Assembly (NCBI GenBank): GCA_023254055.1
Contig: JALQYN010000094.1
Location: forward strand, 1 to 45,978
Direction of reading: 5' to 3'
Origin: Polaribacter sp.
Lineage (GTDB): Bacteria; Bacteroidota; Bacteroidia; Flavobacteriales; Flavobacteriaceae
Length of the DNA: 45,978 nucleotides
In this document: piece after piece, positions 1 to 8,279 of the stretch
Position numbering within the stretch: position 1 is the stretch's first letter
How the letters are laid out: the number at the start of each line of letters is the position of its first letter
Notes under the pieces: generated by a model
Seen by the model: the letters and a program-made list of their open reading frames with translations, nothing else
Database searches by the model: none
What the model was told of the DNA's origin: nothing
Program-made: the position numbers and the translations under genes

Positions 1-1
1 A

Positions 2-985
2 GCAACTAACAATGTAACTATCAATCGAATCTCTGGCTTTGTACAATACAGTAGAAAAGATTTTTGGAATGAACATCAGATTTGGTATAATGCCGGAATG
101 CGTTTTCAGAGTTGGTCTGTAAAAGCAAACGGACTTGCAAAAGAAAGTCATTTTATCTTTAGTCCGAGAATACAATTTGCCATCAAACCTGATTGGGAAA
201 AAGACATGTTATTTCGTATTTCTGGCGGATTGTATTATCAACCACCATTCTACAAAGAGCTCAAAGACAATCTAGGCGGAATTCACCCAGAAGTAAAAGC
301 GCAACAATCGATTCATGCAGTACTAGGAAATGATTATAGCTTTACATTATGGGAACGACCGTTTAAATTAACCACAGAGGTATATTATAAGCATTTAAGC
401 AACGTAAATCCGTATACGGTAGACAACGTTCGAATTCGCTACCAAGCAAAAAATAACGCCACCGCCTATGCAACTGGAATTGATATTCGGTTAAATGGAG
501 AGTTTGTGCCTGGGAACGAAAGCTGGATTAGTTTGGGCTTGCTAAAGACACAAGAAAATATTGACGGAAAAGGTTTTATTGACAGACCAACAGATCAACG
601 TTTTAAGTTAGGTGTTTTATTTCAAGATTATGTGCCCAATTTACCTGATTTAAAAGCCTATTTAAACTTGGTGTACAACTCTGGTGTTCCTGGTGGTTCT
701 CCAAGTTATGCCGATGTCTACAAATTTCAAAGTAGATTAGACGCATATAAAAGAGCCGATTTAGGTGTTTCCTATGTATTTGTTGATAAAAACAAAAAAG
801 CAACCTCTAGTTGGCTTCGCTATTTTAAAGAATTAACTGCCGGATTGGAATTGTTCAACTTATTTGACATTAACAACTCCATTACCAATACTTGGGTGCG
901 CGACGTGTACTCTAAAACCATGTACGGAATTCCGAATTATATGACTGGTAGAGTATTGAATTTTAAAATCGGAATGCAGTTTTAA
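2..985 (+). CDS. TonB-dependent outer-membrane receptor, C-terminal part (5' end outside window)
   Basis: The reading frame is open from base 2, so the 327 residues seen are only the C-terminal part of the beta-barrel; the signal peptide, carboxypeptidase-like domain and plug lie upstream of the window. The sequence alternates aromatic and polar residues in the manner of barrel strands, shows the late-barrel pattern of TonB receptors (ELFNLFDINNSITNTWVRD, then YMTGRVLNFKIG) and ends in MQF with a terminal Phe, the usual signal for BAM-mediated insertion. Receptors of this class import siderophores, cobalamin or glycans using TonB energy. The substrate cannot be told from this fragment. The SGNH hydrolase gene starts 10 bp downstream and may share its transcript. 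An ATG at 98 is internal and not a start. Confidence 0.85.
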   Translation, partial: ATNNVTINRISGFVQYSRKDFWNEHQIWYNAGMRFQSWSVKANGLAKESHFIFSPRIQFAIKPDWEKDMLFRISGGLYYQPPFYKELKDNLGGIHPEVKAQQSIHAVLGNDYSFTLWERPFKLTTEVYYKHLSNVNPYTVDNVRIRYQAKNNATAYATGIDIRLNGEFVPGNESWISLGLLKTQENIDGKGFIDRPTDQRFKLGVLFQDYVPNLPDLKAYLNLVYNSGVPGGSPSYADVYKFQSRLDAYKRADLGVSYVFVDKNKKATSSWLRYFKELTAGLELFNLFDINNSITNTWVRDVYSKTMYGIPNYMTGRVLNFKIGMQF

Positions 986-995
986 ATCACAAAGA

Positions 996-1646
996 ATGAA
1001 ACATCTTTTTAAACTTTTTCTTCTGACAATATTTATAACAAATAGTGTAAAAACTTTTGCTCAAAAAGACACATTACGTGTACTCTTTGTAGGTAATAGT
1101 TATACGTATTATTCAGAAATGCCTAAAATTGTCTCAGTGCTCTCTAAAAGCACCTCAACTTATATAGAAACTGTAATGAGTACTGCTGGTGGTTTACGAT
1201 TAAAGTACCATTTCAATCAAGAGCGTGGTTTAAAAACCAAAGAACTGATTAAAAACGGAAACTTTGATATTGTAGTTTTACAAGAACAAAGTATGGGAAC
1301 TATTACTAGTAAAAAAGAATTTTTCGAGTATGCTAAAAAACTAAGTGAATACATCAAAAAACATAACGCAAAGCCCTATTTCTTTGTCACTTGGGCTAGA
1401 AAAAACACACCTGGGATACAAAAAATTATTACTAAAGCATACAAAAAAGCTGCAAAAGAGAATAATGGTGTTGCTGTTTTGGTTGGTGAAGCTTGGAAAA
1501 AGGCTAAAAAAAGGCAACGTACCTTAAATTTATTTGATCCAGATGGTAGTCATCCAAACGCAATTGGATCATTTTTATCCGCATGTGTTTTTGTAAAAAC
1601 AATTACTGGAGAAGTGCCAAAAAAATGTGAAGCTTATAATTATTAA
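996..1646 (+). CDS. Exported SGNH/GDSL-type hydrolase
   Basis: 216 residues. Residues 1-22 form a signal peptide (Lys start, hydrophobic core, ending near TFAQ). The mature part has SGNH-hydrolase landmarks: block I FVGNSYTYY with the likely nucleophile Ser35, the hydrophobic core strand FDIVVLQEQS around residues 90-100, and block V DPDGSHPN with a candidate catalytic Asp183/His186 pair. The pattern is close to the DUF4886-like branch of SGNH enzymes, which are esterases or carbohydrate deacetylases acting in the periplasm or at the cell surface. It follows the TonB receptor by 10 bp, so processing of an imported ligand is a reasonable but unproven role. The Lys-rich segment at about residues 145-175 is unremarkable for this genome. 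Confidence 0.7.
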   Translation: MKHLFKLFLLTIFITNSVKTFAQKDTLRVLFVGNSYTYYSEMPKIVSVLSKSTSTYIETVMSTAGGLRLKYHFNQERGLKTKELIKNGNFDIVVLQEQSMGTITSKKEFFEYAKKLSEYIKKHNAKPYFFVTWARKNTPGIQKIITKAYKKAAKENNGVAVLVGEAWKKAKKRQRTLNLFDPDGSHPNAIGSFLSACVFVKTITGEVPKKCEAYNY

Positions 1647-1816
1647 ATACCTTCAATTTCTTTTAGCAACTTTAACAATATATAGAAAATCAATTCTTAC
1701 TTTTAAAATTGCTTTTTAATATCTAGTACTTATTTTCTTTTTTGAAAAAAGATATGTGGAGTAAATACTACTAGTTAATTTATTATCTTACCTTTAGATA
1801 CACCAAATTCTAACCA

Positions 1817-2953
1817 ATGATGAAATTCTTTAGAAAAATTCGTCAAAAAATGATGACTAAAAAAAAATCTAGCAAATACCTGTTTTATCCTACTAGAAAA
1901 ACAAATTATGCTCTTCTTTTCTTGCTATGTTTCTTTACATTGACCTCTTCGCTTGGCCAGTCATCAAGTTTATTTGATGATAATAATGAGATATTAACGT
2001 TGAATTTACGAGGCGACTTGAAGACCGTTTTCAAAGATCGTGGAAATGATCCTAAATACCACATGGTTAATTTACAATACAATACTGATCAAAATACTAT
2101 TAACATTCCGATTAAAATTAAAAGTAGAGGGAACTTTCGAAAAATGAAATCCAACTGTAAATACCCTCCACTATTACTGAATTTCAAAAAATCGTCTATC
2201 CTAAAAAAATCTATTTTTAAAGGGCAGGACAAAATAAAATTGGTTACACCTTGTGGAGGTGAAAAATACGTTGTTCGTGAATACTTAGTTTACAAATTGA
2301 ATAATCTCATTACGCCAATGAGTTTTAAAGCAAGACTTGTGAAAATCAACTTTCAAGACACTGTAAATAACAAAAGTTCAGAACCATTATACGGATTTCT
2401 GATTGAAGATGAAAAGAAGATGGCCAAACGAAATCAATCAAAAATTATGAAGAAAATTGGCCAACGACCTGAGAGGGTTCAAAAAGAACATTTTTTGAAA
2501 ATGGCTGTTTTCCAATATATGATTGGTAATACCGATTGGTCAGTACAATATCAACAAAATATTAAACTGATCGTAAATGATTCAAAAAGCCTAACCACGG
2601 CAATACCTTATGATTTTGATCATGCCGGGATTGTTGGAGCTCCATATGCATATCCAGCACCAGAACTTCAATTAAGTTCAACAAAACAACGAAGATACAG
2701 GGGGTATTGTAATCCGAAAATGAATCAATTCACATCGACGATTGAAAGCTTTAACAAACTTAAAGGTAATTTTTATAAGCTTTACGAAGACAACCCTTTA
2801 TTAAGTAATAGATACAAAAAGCAAACCCTTAAGTTTCTTGATCAATTCTATAAAACGATTAATGACCCGAAAAAAGTCCGAAAAGCATTTAGTTATCCCT
2901 GTAATAAATCAGGAACTGGGAATATTGTAATTAAAGGATTGAAAAAAAATTAA
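1817..2953 (+). CDS. Exported CotH-kinase-like protein
   Basis: 378 residues. A charged N-terminal stretch (1-30) precedes a hydrophobic segment (31-46) and a cleavage-like TSSLGQ, so it is probably exported; the long charged leader suggests the true start could be one of the later Met residues (12 or 13). Motifs in order: RGNFR (104-108), KLVTPC (141-146), EYLVYKLNN (155-163), GFLIED (193-198), IGNTDWS (236-242), PYDFDHAGIV (264-273). This series resembles the CotH protein-kinase fold: Arg-Gly after a beta region, an acidic YGxxxxxE segment, an Asn-x-Asp catalytic loop and an Asp-Phe-Asp metal site. CotH kinases phosphorylate secreted proteins. The assignment rests on motif order only; otherwise it is an exported protein of unknown function. 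It stands alone, 170 bp after the hydrolase and 67 bp from the convergent bcp. Confidence 0.5.
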   Translation: MMKFFRKIRQKMMTKKKSSKYLFYPTRKTNYALLFLLCFFTLTSSLGQSSSLFDDNNEILTLNLRGDLKTVFKDRGNDPKYHMVNLQYNTDQNTINIPIKIKSRGNFRKMKSNCKYPPLLLNFKKSSILKKSIFKGQDKIKLVTPCGGEKYVVREYLVYKLNNLITPMSFKARLVKINFQDTVNNKSSEPLYGFLIEDEKKMAKRNQSKIMKKIGQRPERVQKEHFLKMAVFQYMIGNTDWSVQYQQNIKLIVNDSKSLTTAIPYDFDHAGIVGAPYAYPAPELQLSSTKQRRYRGYCNPKMNQFTSTIESFNKLKGNFYKLYEDNPLLSNRYKKQTLKFLDQFYKTINDPKKVRKAFSYPCNKSGTGNIVIKGLKKN

Positions 2954-3020
2954 TACGTATCTAGTAAATTAACACTGGGAGTTCAATAAATAAACGAAAC
3001 CATATACAAACTCTAATATC

Positions 3021-3470
3021 TTACAATATCTGCGCAGCGTGTTCCTTCGTTTTTACTTTGGTAATCACATCTTCAATAATTCCGTTTTCATCAATAACAA
3101 ATGTAGTTCTGTGAATTCCGTCATATTCTTTTCCCATAAATTTCTTTGGTCCCCACACACCAAAAGCGTTAATTACGGTTTTGTCTTCATCGGCTAATAA
3201 CGGAAAAGGCAATTCGTGTTTATCAATCCAATTTTGTTGTCTTTTAGCCGAATCTGCACTAGCTCCTAACACATCATATCCTTTTGATAAAAACGTTTGA
3301 TAATTGTCTCTTAAATCGCAAGCTTCTGCTGTACAACCTGGCGTACTTGCTTTTGGATAAAAGAATAATACGAGTTTTTTTCCTGCATAATCAGAAAGTT
3401 TTATGGTATTTCCTTGGTTGTCTTTTGCTGAAAAGTTTGGAGCAGCATCTCCTATTTTTAGTGTGGTCAT
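3021..3470 (-). CDS. bcp: Thioredoxin-dependent peroxiredoxin, BCP/PrxQ type
   Basis: Cytoplasmic thiol peroxidase that reduces H2O2 and organic peroxides with thioredoxin. The sequence has an AhpC/TSA fold with the BCP hallmark YPKASTPGCTAEACDLRD: peroxidatic Cys46 followed five residues later by resolving Cys51, the same spacing as Escherichia coli BCP (Cys45/Cys50). The later FGVWGPKKFMGKEYDGIHRTTF stretch is also typical, where the Arg before TTF helps the active site. The ATG at 3470 (MTTLKIGDAAPNF) is chosen over the frame-open ATG at 3488, because family members begin at this point and a promoter-like TAACTTTG overlaps the longer version. 149 residues, normal length. It is transcribed divergently from nth across a symmetric spacer. 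Confidence 0.92.
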   Translation of the reverse strand: MTTLKIGDAAPNFSAKDNQGNTIKLSDYAGKKLVLFFYPKASTPGCTAEACDLRDNYQTFLSKGYDVLGASADSAKRQQNWIDKHELPFPLLADEDKTVINAFGVWGPKKFMGKEYDGIHRTTFVIDENGIIEDVITKVKTKEHAAQIL

Positions 3471-3483
3471 TATTTTATTGAGT

Positions 3484-3582
3484 TTCAAAGTTACAAAGTA
3501 GGCAAGTTACAAAGTCTTAAAATAAAAGCCTAAAACTTAACGAACAAAATACTTTGCAACTTTGTACCTTTGTTACTTTCAA
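3484..3582. repeat. Imperfect inverted repeat in the bcp-nth divergent spacer, with promoter-like boxes
   Basis: Arm 3484-3515 and arm 3551-3582 match as inverted repeats at 24 of 32 positions, built from the words CAAAGTTACAAAGT and ACTTTGCAACTTTG, around a 35-bp centre. Each arm contains a box fitting the Bacteroidota minus-7 consensus TAnnTTTG: TACCTTTG at 3565-3572 pointing to nth, and TAACTTTG on the minus strand (3486-3493) pointing to bcp, 16 bp after a TTG. The short words recur near 25625-25655. The arrangement may be a shared divergent promoter or a decayed repeat. Confidence 0.5.
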
Positions 3583-3591
3583 AAGCGAGAA

Positions 3592-4251
3592 ATGACCAAA
3601 CAAGAGAAAGTACAATTTGTAATTGACACACTTCAAGAAATATATCCAGAGATACCTATTCCCTTAGACCATAAAGATCCGTATACCTTGTTAATTGCGG
3701 TTTTATTATCTGCACAATGTACCGATGTTCGCGTTAATCAGATTACACCTATTTTATTTGCGAAAGCAGACAATCCGTTTGATATGATAAAAATGTCTGT
3801 AGAAGAAATCAAGGAAATTATACGCCCCTGTGGATTATCGCCTATGAAAAGTAAAGGTATTTATGGCTTGTCAAAAATATTGATTGAAAAATACAACGGA
3901 GAAGTGCCACAAAGTTTTGAAGGCTTGGAAGAATTACCGGCTGTTGGACACAAAACTGCTAGCGTTGTGATGAGTCAAGCTTTTGGAGTTCCTGCTTTTC
4001 CTGTGGACACACATATTCATCGTTTGCTATATCGTTGGGGTTTTACAAACGGAAAAAATGTAGTTCAAACAGAGAAAGATGCTAAACGACTGTTTCCAAA
4101 AGAATTATGGAACGATTTACACTTGCAAATTATTTGGTATGGTCGCGAATATTCTCCTGCTCGGGGTTGGAATTTAGAAAACGACATCATTACCAAAACC
4201 ATTGGAAGAAAAGCAGTTTTAGATGCATATTTTAAAAATAAAAAACACTAA
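3592..4251 (+). CDS. nth: Endonuclease III (DNA glycosylase/AP lyase) lacking the 4Fe-4S cluster motif
   Basis: Base-excision repair enzyme that removes oxidised pyrimidines and cleaves the abasic site. 219 residues from the ATG at 3592; the open frame begins 10 codons earlier at 3562, but MTKQEKVQ is the natural start. The helix-hairpin-helix is at about residues 113-123 (LEELPAVGHKTA) with catalytic Lys121, and catalytic Asp139 lies in FPVDTHIHR. The C-terminus, where E. coli Nth carries four cysteines binding a 4Fe-4S cluster, reads IIWYGREYSPARGW followed by a charged helix and has no cysteine at all. The protein is therefore an iron-sulfur-less Nth. I believe this form is widespread in Flavobacteriia but could not check. 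It faces bcp, an oxidative-stress gene. Confidence 0.88.
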   Translation: MTKQEKVQFVIDTLQEIYPEIPIPLDHKDPYTLLIAVLLSAQCTDVRVNQITPILFAKADNPFDMIKMSVEEIKEIIRPCGLSPMKSKGIYGLSKILIEKYNGEVPQSFEGLEELPAVGHKTASVVMSQAFGVPAFPVDTHIHRLLYRWGFTNGKNVVQTEKDAKRLFPKELWNDLHLQIIWYGREYSPARGWNLENDIITKTIGRKAVLDAYFKNKKH

Positions 4252-4279
4252 AATATTTCAACTACACTTTATAAAACAA

Positions 4280-4358
4280 TTGTCATTCCGAATGAGGAAC
4301 GAAGAGGAATCTCACAAATAGATTTTTCGACTTCATTTCATTTCGCTCAAAATGACAA
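4280..4358. repeat. Palindromic intergenic repeat, copy 1 (degenerate)
   Basis: The element is bounded by TTGTCATT (4280-4287) and its exact reverse complement AATGACAA (4351-4358). The inner part, around TTTTTCGACTTC and TTTCGCTCAA, is a decayed form of the TCTCGACTGCGCTCGA arm seen intact at 24573-24645. It sits 29 bp after nth. Flavobacterial genomes carry many such GTCATT-bounded intergenic palindromes; function unknown. Confidence 0.6.
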
Positions 4359-4371
4359 TATAAGGCATAAA

Positions 4372-4399
4372 AAAAGCCTCAACTTACGTTAAGGCTTTT
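4372..4399 (-). terminator. Rho-independent terminator
   Basis: Arms AAAAGCCT (4372-4379) and AGGCTTTT (4392-4399), with an extra inner AAC/GTT pairing. On the minus strand the hairpin is followed by seven T (A-run 4369-4375), so it mainly ends the small-gene/sigma transcript. The plus side has only four T after the hairpin, weaker for nth. Confidence 0.8.
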
Positions 4400-4404
4400 C
4401 CCTC

Positions 4405-4548
4405 TTAATTCAAATTCAATTCAATGTTTAGGTCTGGTCTGGTTTTAATAACTTTCAATGATTTGGAAAAGTTAATTAAAAATTGAATTGTTTCTTGTTT
4501 TGGTTGCTCCTTAAAATGAGGAGACTTTTTAGAGTAAAGTTGCATCAT
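4405..4548 (-). CDS. Small protein of 47 residues downstream of the ECF sigma factor
   Basis: An ATG-initiated frame at 4548 (or the next codon, 4545) runs 47 residues to TAA at 4405-4407. The product starts MMQLYSKKSPHFK and contains QETIQFLINFSKSLKVI, an amphipathic helix, then a short acidic tail NIELNLN. It has no signal peptide, membrane segment or cysteines. It lies 52 bp after the sigma-factor stop in the same direction, and the terminator at 4372-4399 follows five bases later, so the gap is exactly filled by a gene. The start phrase and the tail look familiar to me from small flavobacterial proteins of unknown function, which raises confidence, but I cannot name a family. An sRNA or untranslated tail is the alternative. 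Confidence 0.65.
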   Translation of the reverse strand: MMQLYSKKSPHFKEQPKQETIQFLINFSKSLKVIKTRPDLNIELNLN

Positions 4549-4600
4549 ATAGTGTGTTTTAGTACTTGATTCTTAATCACATAACGATGCTTTTTTACCT

Positions 4601-5194
4601 TTATTGTTCGTTTACCAAAATTATTTTATTTTTTTCTATTAGTTTTCTTAAATTAATCAATGCATACCGCATTCTACCTAAAGCAGTATTGATACTTACA
4701 CCTGTGTTTTCTGATATTTCATTGAAACTCATGTCATTATACATTCGCATCACCAACACTTGTTTTTGTTCTTCAGGCAATTCATTGATCAATTCTCTAA
4801 CATCAGCATGAATTTGCTCTTTGATGATCTTTTTTTCTGCATTTAAGACATCATCACCTAATACTGAAAAAATATCAAACTCATCTGTATTTCTGAATTT
4901 TGGCATCCGATTCGATTTTCTAAAATGATCGATGATTAAATTATGAGAAATACGCACAACCCAAGGTAAAAACTTCCCTTCTTCGTTGTAATTTCCTTTC
5001 TTTAAAGTTCTAATAACTTTAATAAATGTGTCTTGAAAAATATCTTCGGTAATGTCTCGGTCTTTAACTTTACTATAGATAAAACTAAATAAACGCTGTT
5101 GATGTCTCTTTATTAAAATTTCAAGAGACGTTTCATTACCATTAATGTAATCGCTAACTAATTTGCTGTCTGGGGTTAAATTATCACGCATCAT
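4601..5194 (-). CDS. ECF-type RNA polymerase sigma factor (sigma-70 family)
   Basis: 197 residues. Sigma region 2 spans about residues 25-92: LEILIKRHQQRLFSFIYSKV, then the minus-10-binding helix DITEDIFQDTFIKVI and FLPWVVRISHNLIIDHFRK. Region 4 spans about 130-188, with the helix-turn-helix core MSFNEISENTGVSINTALGRMRYAL. Region 1.1 and region 3 are absent, as in group IV sigma factors. No anti-sigma gene follows; instead a 47-residue gene lies 52 bp downstream. Either of two adjacent ATGs (5194, 5191) could start it. A perfect 9-bp inverted repeat lies 11 bp upstream of the start. In Flavobacteriia, stand-alone ECF factors of this size are common; the regulon cannot be told here. Confidence 0.9.
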   Translation of the reverse strand: MMRDNLTPDSKLVSDYINGNETSLEILIKRHQQRLFSFIYSKVKDRDITEDIFQDTFIKVIRTLKKGNYNEEGKFLPWVVRISHNLIIDHFRKSNRMPKFRNTDEFDIFSVLGDDVLNAEKKIIKEQIHADVRELINELPEEQKQVLVMRMYNDMSFNEISENTGVSINTALGRMRYALINLRKLIEKNKIILVNEQ

Positions 5195-5205
5195 AAATTA
5201 CTTTT

Positions 5206-5225
5206 AGAAAGCAAGTTTGCTTTCT
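5206..5225. promoter_or_regulatory. Perfect palindrome next to the sigma-factor start (candidate operator or leader hairpin)
   Basis: AGAAAGCAA-GT-TTGCTTTCT: nine-base arms with a two-base centre, ending 11 bp before the ATG of the sigma-factor gene. It could be an operator, for instance for autoregulation, or a hairpin in the 5' leader that hides the start codon region. No T-run follows on either side, so it is not a terminator. Confidence 0.45.
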
Positions 5226-5410
5226 GGTTTCTATTATTTATTAAATAGTTAAAGTAATTTTATTCTATACGCACGTGATTTTTTTGTGAATTAATGAATC
5301 AAATATGATGATAATTTTTTACAAATACAAATAAGTTCTTCTTTTTTAAAAGAATTTTTTGTTTTTCTTCTCTTAAAAAATGGTATTTTTAACGCTTACT
5401 TTTTTTAGAA

Positions 5411-8203
5411 ATGAAACGAGACCTCAGCAGTATAAATCCAAAAGAAAATATCATCATTAAAGGTGCAAGATTGCACAATTTAAAAAACATTGATGTTGTT
5501 ATTCCACGTAATAAATTGGTAGTCATTACTGGTTTATCTGGCTCTGGAAAATCATCTTTGGCTTTTGACACGCTGTATGCAGAAGGGCAAAGACGTTATG
5601 TAGAAAGTTTATCTTCGTATGCTAGACAATTTTTAGGAAAATTGCACAAACCAAAAGTAGATTATATCAAAGGAATTGCACCTGCAATTGCTATTGAACA
5701 AAAAGTAAACTCTACAAACCCAAGATCAACCGTTGGAACCTCTACCGAGATTTACGATTATATGAAGTTGTTGTTTGCCAGAATTGGCAAAACCTACTCT
5801 CCTATTTCTAACAACCAAGTAAAAAAAGATACCGTTTCAGATGTCATCAAACATGTAAAAACATACGAAATTGGTTCTAAGTTATTGCTACTTGCGCCTG
5901 TTTATTTAGATAAAAAAAGAGATTTAAAAACCTTATTGAATATATTCTCACAACAAGGATATGCAAGAATTAAAATGGGTGATTCTATTCTTAGAATTGA
6001 AGATTTTCCTTTTGATTCTTTCAATAATGAAACTTTGCAATTGGTGGTAGATCGTATTGTTTTAAAAGAGGATGAAGATTTTTACAACCGTTTGGCTGAT
6101 GCAATTCAGACAGCTTTTTTTGAAGGCAAAGGAACTTGTACCATTGAGAATTTAAACACTAATAAAACAGTTCAATTTTCTAATAAGTTTGAATTAGACG
6201 GAATTTCATTTTTAGAACCTAATACACATTTGTTTAGTTTTAACAATCCATATGGCGCTTGTCCAACTTGTGAAGGATACGGAAATGTCATCGGAATTGA
6301 TGAAGAATTGGTCATTCAAAATACTGGATTGTCTATTTATGAAGATGCTATTGTTCCGTTTAAATCAGATTCGTTTAGAAAATACAAAGATGATTTAATT
6401 ACACATGCTTTTGAATTTGATATTCCCATTCACAAACCTTGGTTTGAATTGACCGAAAAACAACAAGAATTGGTTTGGAACGGAACTAAAAAATTTAAAG
6501 GAATCAATCATTTCTTTGCTGCCTTAGAAGAAAAAAGTTATAAGATTCAGAATAGAGTCATGCTTTCTCGTTACAGAGGAAAAACAAAATGTACAGATTG
6601 TAACGGAAAACGCCTGCGTAAAGAAACCAATTATGTAAAAATTGATGACAAAACAATTTCTGATTTAGTAACCTTACCTATTGATGAATTGGCAGATTTT
6701 TTTAGCAACATCAAATTAACAAACAACGAATTAAAAATAGGAAAACGTTTATTGACTGAAATTAATAACCGACTACAGTTCTTATTAAATGTTGGCTTGA
6801 GTTATTTAACCTTAAATAGAACTTCAAACACACTCTCTGGTGGAGAAAGTCAACGAATCAATTTAGCAACCTCACTAGGAAGTAGTTTGGTGGGCTCCAT
6901 GTATATTTTAGATGAGCCAAGTATTGGTTTGCATCCAAAAGACACCGAACGGTTGATTGGTGTTTTACAAGATTTACGAGATTTAGGAAATACGGTTATT
7001 GTGGTTGAGCATGATGAAGACATCATGAAAATTGCAGATTATATTATTGATATTGGTCCAGAAGCAGGAACGTTTGGAGGAAATGTTGTTGCTGAAGGGA
7101 ATTTCAAGCAAATTTTAAAATCCGATTCGTTAACAGCACAATATTTAACTGAAAAACTAAAAATTGAAGTCCCTACATCTCGCAGAAAGTCAACTAATTT
7201 TATTGAAGTTATTGGCGCAAGAGAGCACAATCTAAAAAATATTGATGTTATTTTCCCACTAAACAACCTTACAGTGATTACTGGTGTATCTGGAAGTGGA
7301 AAAAGCACATTGGTAAAAAAGATTTTGTATCCAGCCATGCAAAAGAAATTATTCGGTTACGGTGATAAACTAGGTCAGTTTACAGAAATAAAAGGTTCTT
7401 ATAGCAATTTAAAGCACATCGAGTTTATTGATCAAAACCCAATAGGGCGTTCTTCTCGATCAAATCCTGTAACCTATATAAAAGCCTATGATGATATTCG
7501 GAATTTGTTTTCAAATCAGAAATTAGCAAAAATCAGAAATTACAAACCAAAACATTTTTCTTTTAATGTTGAAGGTGGTCGCTGTGAGGTATGTAAAGGT
7601 GATGGAGAAGTAACTATAGAAATGCAATTTATGGCTGATGTGCATTTACAATGCGAAAATTGTGATGGAAAACGCTTTAAAAAAGAAGTGTTAGAAATTA
7701 CTTTTGACAACAAATCTATTGACGATGTTTTAACTTCTACCATAGATGATGCCATTGCATTTTTTGAAGACAACGAACAAACAAAAATTGTGCAAAAACT
7801 AAAACCTTTGCAAGATGTTGGTTTAGGCTATGTACAATTAGGGCAATCTTCTTCTACACTGTCTGGTGGAGAAGCCCAGCGAATTAAATTGGCTTCGTTT
7901 TTAGGAAAAGGAAACACCAAAGACAAAGCTTTATTTATTTTTGATGAACCTACAACAGGTTTGCATTTTCATGACATCAAAAAATTATTAAAATCATTCA
8001 ATGCCTTGATTGAAAGAGGGCATTCTATCATTGTTATTGAGCACAATATCGAATTGATAAAATGTGCTGATTACATCATAGACTTAGGTTTAGAAGGCGG
8101 GAAAAAGGGCGGAAATCTCTTATTTCAAGGCACACCAGAAGAATTAATTTTGAATAAAAAATCATATACAGCAACTTATTTAAAAGAGAAATTAGTATTT
8201 TAG
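5411..8203 (+). CDS. uvrA: Excinuclease ABC subunit A (UvrA)
   Basis: DNA-damage sensor of nucleotide excision repair, which loads UvrB. 930 residues, the usual length. First ATPase: Walker [10 protein letters not shown] (41-49), then [11 protein letters not shown]; signature LSGGESQRI (from 475) and Walker [14 protein letters not shown]. Second ATPase: Walker [10 protein letters not shown] (from about 625), signature LSGGEAQRI (817) and [13 protein letters not shown]. The C-terminal zinc finger is intact: CEVC near 724 and CENC near 747. The first zinc module is not: only [10 protein letters not shown] remains and the earlier CxxC is replaced by [10 protein letters not shown] separate [11 protein letters not shown] pair is present near residue 395. 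Divergent from the sigma-factor gene across 216 bp, with no clear promoter box seen. Confidence 0.97.
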   Translation: MKRDLSSINPKENIIIKGARLHNLKNIDVVIPRNKLVVITGLSGSGKSSLAFDTLYAEGQRRYVESLSSYARQFLGKLHKPKVDYIKGIAPAIAIEQKVNSTNPRSTVGTSTEIYDYMKLLFARIGKTYSPISNNQVKKDTVSDVIKHVKTYEIGSKLLLLAPVYLDKKRDLKTLLNIFSQQGYARIKMGDSILRIEDFPFDSFNNETLQLVVDRIVLKEDEDFYNRLADAIQTAFFEGKGTCTIENLNTNKTVQFSNKFELDGISFLEPNTHLFSFNNPYGACPTCEGYGNVIGIDEELVIQNTGLSIYEDAIVPFKSDSFRKYKDDLITHAFEFDIPIHKPWFELTEKQQELVWNGTKKFKGINHFFAALEEKSYKIQNRVMLSRYRGKTKCTDCNGKRLRKETNYVKIDDKTISDLVTLPIDELADFFSNIKLTNNELKIGKRLLTEINNRLQFLLNVGLSYLTLNRTSNTLSGGESQRINLATSLGSSLVGSMYILDEPSIGLHPKDTERLIGVLQDLRDLGNTVIVVEHDEDIMKIADYIIDIGPEAGTFGGNVVAEGNFKQILKSDSLTAQYLTEKLKIEVPTSRRKSTNFIEVIGAREHNLKNIDVIFPLNNLTVITGVSGSGKSTLVKKILYPAMQKKLFGYGDKLGQFTEIKGSYSNLKHIEFIDQNPIGRSSRSNPVTYIKAYDDIRNLFSNQKLAKIRNYKPKHFSFNVEGGRCEVCKGDGEVTIEMQFMADVHLQCENCDGKRFKKEVLEITFDNKSIDDVLTSTIDDAIAFFEDNEQTKIVQKLKPLQDVGLGYVQLGQSSSTLSGGEAQRIKLASFLGKGNTKDKALFIFDEPTTGLHFHDIKKLLKSFNALIERGHSIIVIEHNIELIKCADYIIDLGLEGGKKGGNLLFQGTPEELILNKKSYTATYLKEKLVF

Positions 8204-8204
8204 A

Positions 8205-8263
8205 TGTCTCCTCGAGCACAGTCGAGAGGTTCGTATTAGTTCTCGATTCCGCTTGAATTGACA
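8205..8263. repeat. Palindromic intergenic repeat, copy 2
   Basis: Bounded by TGTC and TGACA. The left arm CTCGAGCACAGTCGAGAGG is close to the intact copy at 24573-24645; the right arm TTCTCGATTCCGCTTGAA is decayed. It begins right after the uvrA stop and ends 16 bp before the GTG start of the next gene, so it probably lies in the leader or read-through transcript of that gene. Confidence 0.7.
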
Positions 8264-8279
8264 TTAAGTTTTTAAAAAA

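Noticed and set aside
4566..4811. Plus-strand frame of 81 codons
   Set aside because: Lies opposite the sigma factor region 4 and has no homology-like features.
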